From assembly GCF_007748095.1 (NCBI RefSeq), contig NZ_CP036287.1, positions 992,001 through 1,056,000 of the forward strand: 64,000 nt of DNA. Reading direction: 5' to 3'. The notes beneath the pieces are model-generated. The model was given only the letters and a program-made list of their open reading frames with translations. It made no database searches and was not told the origin of the DNA. The DNA comes from Engelhardtia mirabilis (lineage in GTDB: Bacteria > Planctomycetota > UBA1135 > GCA-002686595). The position numbers and the translations under genes are program-made. Shown one piece after another: positions 36,604 through 44,298 of this stretch (the first letter of the stretch is position 1; each line of letters begins with the position of its first letter).

Positions 36604-37299
36604 TCAGTGAGCCTGCACGATCAGGCGGGGGAGGAGGTCGGGCAGGGCGGCGCGGAGTTGGGCCAGGGCGCGTCCGCGGTGGCCGACGGCGGCCTTCTCG
36701 GTCGGGCTGAGTTGGGCGAAGGTGCGGGCCGGGGCGCGGTTCGATTCGGAACCGGGATCGAGCAGCGGCTCGAACACCGGTGCGAACAACGGGTCGTAGC
36801 CGAAGCCGCCACTGCCGACGGCAGCCGCGAGGATGCGCCCGGGGGCCTCGCCGCGGAAGGTGGCGATGACCTCACCGGCCGCGTCCGCCAGGCAGAGCAC
36901 GCAGACGAAGCAGGCGCCGCGCTGCTCGGGGGTCAGTCCCTCGAGCTCGCGCAGGAGCTTGGCGTTGTTCTCGGCGTCGCTGGCGTTGCCGTTCGTCTCG
37001 GCGCTCGTCTCGTCGGCCGCGAAGCGCGCCGAGTGGACCCCCGGAGCGCCGCCGAGGGCGTCCACGCACAGGCCAGAATCATCGGCCAGGCAGGGCAGGC
37101 CCGAGGCCAGGGCGCCGCTGCGCGCCTTCTTGGCGGCGTTGGCCTCGAAGGTAGCGCCGTCCTCGATCACCTCGGGCAGGCCGCCCACGTCCGACGGCGC
37201 GACGACGTCCAGCCCCGAGGGAGCCAGGAGCGCGCGCAGCTCGCCCAGCTTCTTGGCATTGCCGCTGGCGAGGAGGATTCGAAGGGGGGCGGAGGGCAT
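36604..37299 (-). CDS. rdgB: dITP/XTP pyrophosphatase (RdgB/HAM1)
   Basis: Hydrolyses non-canonical purine triphosphates (dITP, XTP), keeping them out of nucleic acids. 231 residues. Family motifs: LLASGNAKKLGELR at the N-terminus, DDSGLCVDALGGAPGVHSARFA, and SGGFGYDPLFAP; the expected FAQL-PTEKAAVGHRGRAL follows. ATG at 37299 gives the standard length; the frame continues upstream through the palindrome without coding sense. It lies upstream of lepA with 22 nt between and is separated from rph by the large inverted repeat. Confidence 0.97.
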   Translation of the reverse strand: MPSAPLRILLASGNAKKLGELRALLAPSGLDVVAPSDVGGLPEVIEDGATFEANAAKKARSGALASGLPCLADDSGLCVDALGGAPGVHSARFAADETSAETNGNASDAENNAKLLRELEGLTPEQRGACFVCVLCLADAAGEVIATFRGEAPGRILAAAVGSGGFGYDPLFAPVFEPLLDPGSESNRAPARTFAQLSPTEKAAVGHRGRALAQLRAALPDLLPRLIVQAH

Positions 37300-37380
37300 G
37301 GTTCGGGAGGTCGGTCCCTCGAGAAAAAGGCCCGGCAGTATACGAGGGCGCCGCCCACCAGCGGATGGTCGCACCGCGGG

Positions 37381-37511
37381 GGTCGTAGGCGTTCGTACGG
37401 TGCCAGGCACAAAACCGCCGCCTACCCAGGGCGGGGCAGCCGCCAACGGCGGCTGCCCTGCCCTGGGTGGGCGGCGGTTTTGTGCCTGGCACCGTACGAA
37501 CGCCTACGACC
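37381..37511. repeat. 131-nt near-perfect palindrome (64-bp arms, 3-nt loop), REP/MITE-like
   Basis: Arms 37381-37444 and 37448-37511 are complementary at 62 of 64 positions, and both differences allow G-U pairing, so an RNA would fold without interruption; the loop is AAC. Each arm contains the smaller palindrome GGTGCCAGGCAC next to AAAACCGCCGCC. It sits between the rph stop (37532) and the rdgB start (37299). It could be a REP-like or miniature inverted-repeat element, and would also act as a strong mRNA 3'-end barrier for rph. No transposase gene is in the window. Confidence 0.9.
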
Positions 37512-37531
37512 GGGGCCCGGCGGTGGAGTGC

Positions 37532-38248
37532 TCAGCCCTCGAGGGCCTCGCGCTGGGCGGCGAAGATCTGCTGGGCGCCCACGTCCCCCGCGTCCAGCAT
37601 CTGCTTGAGCTGGCTGTGGGTGAAGGTCCGGCCCTCCGCCGCGCCCTGGACCTCGACGAACTCCTGCTCGCTGGTGATCACCAGGTTCATGTCCACGTCG
37701 GCCTGGCTGTCCTCGGAGTAGTCGAGGTCGCACAGCACCTCGCCGCCGACCACGCCCACCGAGACCGCGGCGAGCTGGCAGCGCAGGGGCCACTCACGCA
37801 AGAGGCGCTTGGCTTGCATCGCGGTCAGGCAGTCGTGCAGGGCCAGCCAGGCGCCGGTGATCGACGCGGTGCGCGTGCCGCCGTCGGCCTGGATCACGTC
37901 GCAGTCGATCCAGATCGTGCGCTCGGTCATCTTCTTCAGGTCGATCACCGCGCGCAGCGAGCGCCCGATCAACCGTTGGATCTCGACCGAGCGCCCGTCG
38001 ACGCGCCCGGCCCGATCGCGTTGCTTGCGGGTGTTGGTCGAGGCCGGCAGCATCGCGTACTCGGCCGTCATCCAGCCCTGCCCCTTGCCCTGCAGGAAGT
38101 TCGGCACGCCGTCCGTCCAGATCGCCGTGCACAGCACCTTGGTGTGACCGAAGGAGACCAGCACGGAGCCGGGGGCATTGCGCACGAAGTGACGCTGGAA
38201 CTCGATCGGGCGCATGTCGCCCGGGGAGCGGTCGAAGGAACGGGGCAT
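37532..38248 (-). CDS. rph: Ribonuclease PH
   Basis: Phosphorolytic 3'-5' exoribonuclease that trims tRNA precursors. 238 residues, typical. Family landmarks: MRPIEFQRHFVRNAPGSVLV, FGHTKVLCTA, AEYAMLPASTNTRKQRD, RSVEIQRLIGRSLRAVID, the phosphate-binding DGGTRTASITGAWLAL, and LCDLDYSEDSQADVDMN. ATG at 38248 was selected because it begins 18 residues before the first conserved strand; the frame runs 1 kb further upstream as an antisense shadow of the next gene. It is divergent from the DUF547 gene, and the large palindrome lies immediately downstream. Confidence 0.97.
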   Translation of the reverse strand: MPRSFDRSPGDMRPIEFQRHFVRNAPGSVLVSFGHTKVLCTAIWTDGVPNFLQGKGQGWMTAEYAMLPASTNTRKQRDRAGRVDGRSVEIQRLIGRSLRAVIDLKKMTERTIWIDCDVIQADGGTRTASITGAWLALHDCLTAMQAKRLLREWPLRCQLAAVSVGVVGGEVLCDLDYSEDSQADVDMNLVITSEQEFVEVQGAAEGRTFTHSQLKQMLDAGDVGAQQIFAAQREALEG

Positions 38249-38452
38249 GGGTCTGTGTGGGACGCGGCGAGTTGGGGGCAAGGAGTATACGGCCGGGCCG
38301 GTCCGCGGCGCCGGATCGGATGGGTGCGTCCCAGCGGGGCGGCAGGGCCGTAGTCTGCGCGGTACGGCCCGCCCGGGGAGCGGACGGCCCGAGTCCGCAA
38401 CGGGGCACACCCGGCGACCGAGCCACTCCGCGACGGATCCCAACCGCTGACC

Positions 38453-39379
38453 ATGACCCACGCCAAGTCGACGAACCGCATCCTCCTGGGAGCCCTGGTC
38501 CTCTCGGGACTCGGCGCCGTGCTGGCCTTGGGTGGCTGCAAGACCCTGGTCGCGCCGCTGCCGGCGCTCGCTCCGACTCAGCCAGCAGCGGTGCCCGATC
38601 CCAGTCTGCTCGCCCGGGTCCTCGACGCCCGAGTCGACGAGGGCGGCAACGTGGACTACGCAGGGCTCAAGACCGATGCGGTGGCCCTCGAGACCTTCTA
38701 CGCCCAGATCGCCGCGGTCAGCCCCGACAGCGACCCGCAACTCTTCCCCTCTCGCGACGAGCAGTTGGCCTACTGGATCAACGCCTACAACGCCGCGATC
38801 CTGGTCTCGGTCACGCGGCTCTACCCGCTCGACTCCGTCGCCGACCTGGGGCCGCCCTGGTACCTGTTCTTCCTGCGCGACACGGCGGGCTTCTTCTACT
38901 TCCGCAAGCAAGTCTTCGGCGGCGAGGCATTCGACCTCTACAGCTTCGAGAACAAGGTGATCCGCGAGCGCTTCGGCGAGGCCCGCGCCCACTTCGCGCT
39001 CAACTGCGCCTCGGCCGGTTGCCCGCGCCTGCCGCGCGAGCCCTTCCGAGCGGAGACGCTCGACGCGCAGCTCGACCGCGAGGCGCGCCGCTTCTTTGCC
39101 GAGCCTCGCAACCTGACCGTGGACCACGAGGCCGGCGTGGTGTGGCTGTCGCAGATCCTCGAGTGGTACGCGGAGGACTTCACGGCGGAGTTGGGCGAGG
39201 TTCCGGACGGCGTCGCGCCCCTGGTCGAGTACGCCGCGAGATACGCCCCCGAGCAACTCGCGGAAGAACTGCGCGGCCGTGCCGCCGACTACGAGCTGCG
39301 CTTCGTGCCCTACGACTGGCGCCTCAACGACCGCGACCTCGAGCGGTACCCGGTCCCCGGCGCGCCGATCTCGGGTTGA
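38453..39379 (+). CDS. DUF547 lipoprotein
   Basis: A 308-residue lipoprotein: hydrophobic segment ILLGALVLSGLGAVLAL and lipobox ALGGC with Cys29. The DUF547 domain fills the rest, with its core EQLAYWINAYNAAILVSVTRLYP, the FENKVIRERFGEARAHFALNCASAGCPRL segment holding the conserved His and Cys pair, and a C-terminal VPYDWRLND. DUF547 folds like a papain/transglutaminase-type protein; its reaction is not established. No partner is adjacent. The 204 bases upstream to the divergent rph gene show no recognisable site. Confidence 0.92.
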   Translation: MTHAKSTNRILLGALVLSGLGAVLALGGCKTLVAPLPALAPTQPAAVPDPSLLARVLDARVDEGGNVDYAGLKTDAVALETFYAQIAAVSPDSDPQLFPSRDEQLAYWINAYNAAILVSVTRLYPLDSVADLGPPWYLFFLRDTAGFFYFRKQVFGGEAFDLYSFENKVIRERFGEARAHFALNCASAGCPRLPREPFRAETLDAQLDREARRFFAEPRNLTVDHEAGVVWLSQILEWYAEDFTAELGEVPDGVAPLVEYAARYAPEQLAEELRGRAADYELRFVPYDWRLNDRDLERYPVPGAPISG

Positions 39380-39407
39380 GTCGTGCGCGAGGCTCGTGGT
39401 CGAGGCC

Positions 39408-40736
39408 TCACGATGCGCTGCGCGCCGGCCGAGCCCCCGCCCGGCGGTTGAGCTCCTCGCGCAGCCCGCTGGCGTTCAGCTCGCACATGGAGACCAGCTC
39501 GCCGTCGACGGCCACGCGGAACACGCAGGCCTCGAGGCGTTCGCGACCTAGGGGCGTGGCCAGCTCGTCCGCGTCCATGAAGCGGTGGATCACGAAGAGT
39601 TGGGGCTGCACGCGCACCCGGCGGCCGCGCACGAGGGAGCTGAGGATGCGGCCGAGGGCGCGGCGCTCCTGGACCGCGCGGCGGGCCATCATCCCGAGGG
39701 TCGCGAGGCCGAGTGACGGGCGCGCGAGCAGCCGCAGGGCCAGCCAACCCGCGCGGAAGCGGTCGGGCCGCGGCGAATCGGCGTGGTCCGCCAGGGCCTG
39801 CAACATCGCGGCGAAGCCCCGCGCATCGCGCACGGAGCCCGCGCGCACGACCTCGAAGCCGAAGGCCTCGTCGCCTGCGGTGACCGAGACCACGGGCACG
39901 GTCACGTTGCACTCGGGATGCCCGAAGTGCAGGGCGTGGCGCTCGAGCAGCCGCCCGTAGGGCGCGCAGACGCGCTCCCACAGCTCGTCCATCGACGGCG
40001 CACCGTGGTCCAGGGCGCGCGCGTCCTCGGTGCGCCCGACCTCGGCCGCCGGTTGGAAGCTGACGATGCGGAAGGCGTCGGCGTTGCGCCGCGCGAACTC
40101 GACCACATCCGGCACCTGGTCCAGGTTGCGCGGCGTGACCGTCACCGTCATCGCCCCGTGCAGCGCGGCGCCGGTGCGACGCCGGACGCTGCGGATCAGC
40201 TCGGCGCACTCGAGGCGCAGGGGATCGAGGTCGCGCTCGCCCGCGGCCCGCGCGACCTCGGGTCGGCCGCGCTGGGTCAGGTCCACGTGGAAGCTCACCT
40301 TACGCAGGCCGTGGTCGCGCACGAGCGCTTCGAAGTAGTCGGGCTCGCGCAGCAGGCGCCGCCCGTTGGTCATCAACATCGGGTCCAGCTCGAGCTCGAT
40401 CGCCCGCTCGACGATGCGCCCCAGCTCCGCCAGGGGCAGCAGGGTCACCTCGCCCGCCGTGAGTTGGACCTTGCCCCCCGGACCCAGGTGCGCGCGCAGG
40501 GCGGCGAGCTGCGCGTCGACCTCCGCGAAGGGCAGGGGCGGCGTGCGGTTGGCGATGTCGGTCAGGTAGCAGCTGGTACAGGCCAGGTCGCAGCGCTCCT
40601 GCACGCCGTGGGTCGCGCCGCAGCCGACACCCCCGCGCCCGGCCAGTTGCTGGGGCGTGCGCGCGGCTTCGGGGAGTTGGCGCCACTTCTCCGCCAGCAG
40701 GCGGCGCAGCTCGGTGGTGTGTCGACCGATCCCCAC
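39408..40736 (-). CDS. Radical SAM protein of unassigned function
   Basis: 442 residues. The [4Fe-4S] cluster motif is C49-x3-C53-x2-C56 (RCDLACTSCYLTD), preceded by another cysteine in GVGCGATHG. Barrel elements follow: KVQLTAGEVTLLPLAELG, a SAM-proximal MLMTNGRRL, and VSFHVDLTQRGR. A Cys in FGHPECNV and another in SMCELNASGLREELN near the C-terminus could ligate a further cluster. The general shape matches MoaA/AstB-type or heme/peptide-modifying radical SAM enzymes, but no substrate protein or partner is nearby. GTG start; the biotin ligase gene lies 44 nt upstream on the same strand. Confidence 0.87.
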   Translation of the reverse strand: MGIGRHTTELRRLLAEKWRQLPEAARTPQQLAGRGGVGCGATHGVQERCDLACTSCYLTDIANRTPPLPFAEVDAQLAALRAHLGPGGKVQLTAGEVTLLPLAELGRIVERAIELELDPMLMTNGRRLLREPDYFEALVRDHGLRKVSFHVDLTQRGRPEVARAAGERDLDPLRLECAELIRSVRRRTGAALHGAMTVTVTPRNLDQVPDVVEFARRNADAFRIVSFQPAAEVGRTEDARALDHGAPSMDELWERVCAPYGRLLERHALHFGHPECNVTVPVVSVTAGDEAFGFEVVRAGSVRDARGFAAMLQALADHADSPRPDRFRAGWLALRLLARPSLGLATLGMMARRAVQERRALGRILSSLVRGRRVRVQPQLFVIHRFMDADELATPLGRERLEACVFRVAVDGELVSMCELNASGLREELNRRAGARPARSAS

Positions 40737-40780
40737 GGCAGCAAGCTACGCAGGGTCTCGCCGCGTCGGGACGGTCGACC

Positions 40781-41530
40781 TCAAGATCCCGCGCGCTCGA
40801 CGGCGCTGACCCAGGCCAGGTCGAAGGAGCGCGCGCCCGCGCCGGTGTCGATCGTGACCCCGTCCACGAGGTCGATCCCGGCCAGGCGTCCGAGGTGGCG
40901 CTCGTCCCCGCAGTGCACGGCGACCTCGGCCCCGAGCAGCTCCAGCGCCGCTTCGAACTCCACGCACAGGCGCGGGTCGTCGCGCAGGCCCTGGGCCAGG
41001 CGTCTGCCCAGGGACCCCAAGAGGGCGGCTTCGACCGCGGCCAGGGGCGGCGCGGCGCCCTCCAGGGCCAGGCTGGTCGCCGGGCGCTCCGCGAGCAGTT
41101 CCGCCGGGAACTCGCGCTGGGCCACGTTGAGCCCGACGCCCACCACGAAGTGCGGCGCCGCGCGGTCGTAGCCGCGGGACTCGACCAGGATCCCGGCCAG
41201 CTTCGCGCCGTGGACGAGCACGTCGTTGGGCCACTTGAGCCGCGCCCCGCGCAGGCCGAAGCCGCGCGCGACCTCGAGCACCGCCAGCCCCGCGGCCATG
41301 GTCAGGGCGGCGGGCTGCGTCGGGCCGGGCGGGGGTGGGAGGAGCACGACGCTCAGGTACAGCCCCTCGCCCGGCGCGCTGTGCCAGCGCCGGCCCAGGC
41401 GCCCGCGACCTGCGCTCTGGCTCGCGGCCAGGTGCGTGTCGCCGTTGCGCGCCGTGCCCAGGCGCAGGGCCTCGAAGGCGCGCTCGCTGGTCGAGTCGAC
41501 CTCGTCGTGGTGGATCGCTCGCAGGTCCAA
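40781..41530 (-). CDS. birA: Biotin--[acetyl-CoA-carboxylase] ligase, no repressor domain
   Basis: Activates biotin to biotinyl-AMP and transfers it to the lysine of biotin carboxyl carrier protein. 249 residues consisting only of the catalytic and C-terminal domains: VDSTSERAFE, biotinyl-AMP loop SAGRGRLGRRWHS, LYLSVVLLPP, KWPNDVLV, GILVES, and GVGLNV. There is no N-terminal helix-turn-helix, so it does not repress bio genes. TTG start at 41530; no better start is in frame. Probably co-transcribed with the downstream radical SAM gene 44 nt away, without an obvious functional link. Confidence 0.95.
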   Translation of the reverse strand: MDLRAIHHDEVDSTSERAFEALRLGTARNGDTHLAASQSAGRGRLGRRWHSAPGEGLYLSVVLLPPPPGPTQPAALTMAAGLAVLEVARGFGLRGARLKWPNDVLVHGAKLAGILVESRGYDRAAPHFVVGVGLNVAQREFPAELLAERPATSLALEGAAPPLAAVEAALLGSLGRRLAQGLRDDPRLCVEFEAALELLGAEVAVHCGDERHLGRLAGIDLVDGVTIDTGAGARSFDLAWVSAVERAGS

Positions 41531-41619
41531 GGCAGGGAGGATAGCCCCGCGGGCAGGCGACAGCGCCGGGTGGGGTGCTTAGAGTCTGCCTCCCGTCGCC
41601 GATCGCGCCGCCCGCTCCC

Positions 41620-42672
41620 ATGACCGACGTCCAACTCGCCCTGACCCGCACGCGCCGGCGTCGCCGCGTCGCGGCAGTCTGTGTGGGGCTCGTGCTCGGC
41701 GTCTTCACCGGCGAGATCTGGGCGCGCATGACCCACGGCGCGCCCCTGCCCGAGCGCCTGCCGATCCTGCGCGTGCAGGCCAACGAGCTGCGCGGCTGGG
41801 AGATGGTGCCGGGCGAGACGCACTACACGTACTTGAACCCGGTGCGCGTCAACGCCCTCGGCCTGCGCGGGGCCGAGGTGGGGGAGCGCGCTCCGGGCGA
41901 GTACCGCGTGCTGGCCCTGGGCGACAGCCTGGTCTACGGCCAGGGCGTCGCCGACGACCAGACCCTGCCCGCGCACCTGCGGCAGATCCTGACCGAGCGC
42001 CTCGGCCGGCCGGTTAGCGTCGTCAACGGCGGCCTGCGCGCCTACGCGACGCACCAGGAGCTGGGCCTGTTGCGCGACCTGGGCGACGAGGTCGCGCCGG
42101 ACCTCGTGCTGCTGTTCTGGTACTGGAACGACGTCGACGAGCGCGACGTCCCCGCCACCGCCGCGCGACTCGCAGCCAGCGGCCCGATCGCATTCGACAT
42201 CGGCGATCCGCCGTCGGGCCTGCCCCTGTTGAAGTGGCGCATCAAACAGCTCCTGCGCGGCAGCGCGCTGATCATGGTCGTCAACGACGAGCTGCGCCGC
42301 TTCGAGGACCCCTACCCATGGATGGAGACGGCCCTCGCGGAAGTCGAGCGCCTCGACGGCTACCTGGCCCAGTTCCAGGCGGAGTGCGAACGCCTCGGCG
42401 CCCGCTTCGCGATGGTCACGATTCCCCCCGCGGCCGCCGTCCTGAACGCCCACCCCGCCGACCCGGTCACCGCCCGCGCGATCGCGATCGCGAGTGCGCG
42501 CGGGATTCCGACCATCGCCCTGGGCGACGACCTGCGCGAGCTGGTGAAGACGACCGGCGAGCTGCCCCTGGTGCCCTTCGACGGCCACTACGACGACGCG
42601 GGGAATCGCGCGCTGGCGCTGGAGACGGCGCGCTTCCTGGCGACCCAGGAGTGGTTCGGGCAGCCGGATTGA
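41620..42672 (+). CDS. Membrane-anchored SGNH/GDSL-type hydrolase
   Basis: 350 residues. A basic N-terminus (TRTRRRRR) and one hydrophobic helix (VAAVCVGLVLGVFTGEIW) indicate a signal anchor. The SGNH catalytic block I is VLALGDSLVYGQGV (nucleophile Ser in GDS), block II Gly lies in NGGLRAY, block III is in FWYWNDVDE, where Asn is followed by Asp, and the terminal Asp-x2-His equivalent is FDGHYDDAGNRALA. Similar proteins deacetylate or deacylate surface glycans. ATG 41620 was preferred over one 45 nt upstream. It converges on the ASK1-like gene with 27 bp between. Confidence 0.87.
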   Translation: MTDVQLALTRTRRRRRVAAVCVGLVLGVFTGEIWARMTHGAPLPERLPILRVQANELRGWEMVPGETHYTYLNPVRVNALGLRGAEVGERAPGEYRVLALGDSLVYGQGVADDQTLPAHLRQILTERLGRPVSVVNGGLRAYATHQELGLLRDLGDEVAPDLVLLFWYWNDVDERDVPATAARLAASGPIAFDIGDPPSGLPLLKWRIKQLLRGSALIMVVNDELRRFEDPYPWMETALAEVERLDGYLAQFQAECERLGARFAMVTIPPAAAVLNAHPADPVTARAIAIASARGIPTIALGDDLRELVKTTGELPLVPFDGHYDDAGNRALALETARFLATQEWFGQPD

Positions 42673-42699
42673 ACTCGGCGTAGCGGGGAGGCTTCGCCC

Positions 42700-44064
42700 T
42701 CAGCCGAGGAGCGCTGCCACGATCTCGTCCAACCAACGGTGCTCGACCTTGCGGTCGCGCCAGGCCTCGGCGATGAGTTGCAGGTTCTTGGCGGTGCTCT
42801 TCGGTTGCCAGGGCTCGTGCGTCGTCGCCAAGGCAGATTGGAGCGCCTCGTCCGCCCCGTGCCGATCCTTTGCGAGCACGCGCAGCTCGAGGCGAGTGGC
42901 CTGGTCCCAGTAGTCGGGATCGACGTTGGCGAGACGCCGTTCGAGGGCCAGCTCAACGGCCCCCTGGAGCTTCGACTTGTGGGCGAGGGACGCTTCAGTG
43001 CCCTCGACTTCCAAGAGGGTCAGCGCGTTGATGCCGGGATAGGCGTCGCGGATATCGGCCAAGTAGCCCTGGACGTAGGTGTCGATCGCCCGCCGCAGGA
43101 GACCGGCGGCCTTGGCCGCCTCGCCCCGCGACCGCTCGTCCAGCCAGCGGTCTTTCAGGACTCGCCCCAAGAGGCCGTTGGTCTCCGAACTCGGCCCGTG
43201 CTGTCTCAGGACCGTCAGCAGTTGCCGTTCGGCCTCGTCCCGTCGTCCGAGCCGGTTGAGGGCGAAAGCGAGCTGCTCGCGCAGCATCGCGGTGCTGCGC
43301 AGGGCGATGGGGAGGTCGGCGAACAGCTCGACCATGCGTTCGTGAGCCTCGATCGCGCGGTAGGAGAGCAGCAGGTCGACCGCCACCCCTGCGCCGACGG
43401 AGTCCATGGCCAAGCGATCGCGGATGGCGTCGAGGGCCGCCACGTCCCCTGCGTCGCGAGCCACGGCAAGCTCTTCCTTGGTCTCGACTTCGTAGCGCGC
43501 GTGCTTGCGAAAGGTGTCGGTCTTCGAGCGGTCGAGCTCCTGGGGCCGAAAGCCCTCGACCAGGCTGAAGACCGGACTGTCGCACGCGGCGTCTTCCTGT
43601 TGCAGGCGGCGCAACTCCTTCAGCCTCGCGACCAGCGCGGCGCGCATGGGCCCCGCCTCCGCCTCCGTGAAGCGCCCTCCGGGACCCAGGTCGTAGGGCA
43701 AGCCGCGCAGCAGGTTGACGTCGAAGGGCGGCGGCGTGGCGAAGATCGGCTGGGTCGTGGCCGGGCGCACCGCGTGGCGAATGCCCAACTCGTAGAAGAC
43801 GTTGGCGTTGGCCGTGGTCAGGTCCGCCACGGCGTACTCACACAGGATCAGCCGCTCGAACATCGCCTGGTGGATGATCCCCCCGGTGCGCTCCTCGTCG
43901 GCACGGATCGGCTCCATCTGGGCCTCGACGATCGCCGGCCGCACGGCCAGGTCGTAGACCTTGTCGAAGTCGATCGTGACACCCGAAACGGGATCGCGCT
44001 TCTCGCCGAACGGCATCAGCACGAAACACAGGGGCGCTTGGAGCGCGGGGGCCGGGTCGGTCAT
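42700..44064 (-). CDS. DRHyd/TIR-like nucleotide-processing domain plus TRAFs-binding domain (bacterial ASK1 N-terminus homologue)
   Basis: 454 residues, soluble. Residues 10-115 form a Rossmann-like domain of the deoxyribohydrolase (DRHyd)/TIR-like group: CFVLMPFGEK (13-22), RADEERTGGIIHQAMFE, AVADLTTANANVFYELGIRH, where Glu92 is in the catalytic position. The remaining helical region matches the MAP3K TRAFs-binding domain of ASK1: LLSYRAIEAHERMVEL, LAFALNRLGRRDEAE, NGLLGRVLKDRWL, YPGINALTLL and PKSTAKNLQLI parallel ASK1's FALNRRN, CGRIYKDIFL and YSGIN. In ASK1 the NVFYELG equivalent reads FYHLG, without the Glu. Known bacterial relatives occur in predicted conflict and signalling systems. 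ATG 44064 (AGGA 8 nt upstream) is preferred over ATG 44079. No effector gene is adjacent. Confidence 0.85.
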   Translation of the reverse strand: MTDPAPALQAPLCFVLMPFGEKRDPVSGVTIDFDKVYDLAVRPAIVEAQMEPIRADEERTGGIIHQAMFERLILCEYAVADLTTANANVFYELGIRHAVRPATTQPIFATPPPFDVNLLRGLPYDLGPGGRFTEAEAGPMRAALVARLKELRRLQQEDAACDSPVFSLVEGFRPQELDRSKTDTFRKHARYEVETKEELAVARDAGDVAALDAIRDRLAMDSVGAGVAVDLLLSYRAIEAHERMVELFADLPIALRSTAMLREQLAFALNRLGRRDEAERQLLTVLRQHGPSSETNGLLGRVLKDRWLDERSRGEAAKAAGLLRRAIDTYVQGYLADIRDAYPGINALTLLEVEGTEASLAHKSKLQGAVELALERRLANVDPDYWDQATRLELRVLAKDRHGADEALQSALATTHEPWQPKSTAKNLQLIAEAWRDRKVEHRWLDEIVAALLG

Positions 44065-44288
44065 GGCGCGGGTCCTCATTTCGCTCGATTCGGCGTTGAA
44101 TCATGCCATGGCGGGTCACTTCGTGAGGCTCCCCGGTCGAGCTCAGCTCGGTTGGAGCCCGACGCGGCCGGCTCCGAACTCCTCGAGCCCGTCCCTCGAA
44201 TTGCGGGATTCCCTGACACGTCCGCTGCTCCCCACAGATTGCACAGGGGAACCCTTCGCCCGATGCGAAGGCCAACCGCAGCAACCGT

Positions 44289-44293
44289 GGAGG
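44289..44293 (+). promoter_or_regulatory. Shine-Dalgarno sequence of the C39-like secreted protein gene
   Basis: GGAGG five nt before the ATG at 44299, in the 234-bp interval between divergent genes. It settles the start, since the reading frame is open for another 1.5 kb upstream. I see no clear promoter in the interval. Confidence 0.7.
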
Positions 44294-44298
44294 ATTCC

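Noticed and set aside
42739..44298. N-terminal extension of the C39-like protein in the same frame
   Set aside because: It runs antisense to the ASK1-like gene; the real start at 44299 has an SD sequence and begins a signal peptide.
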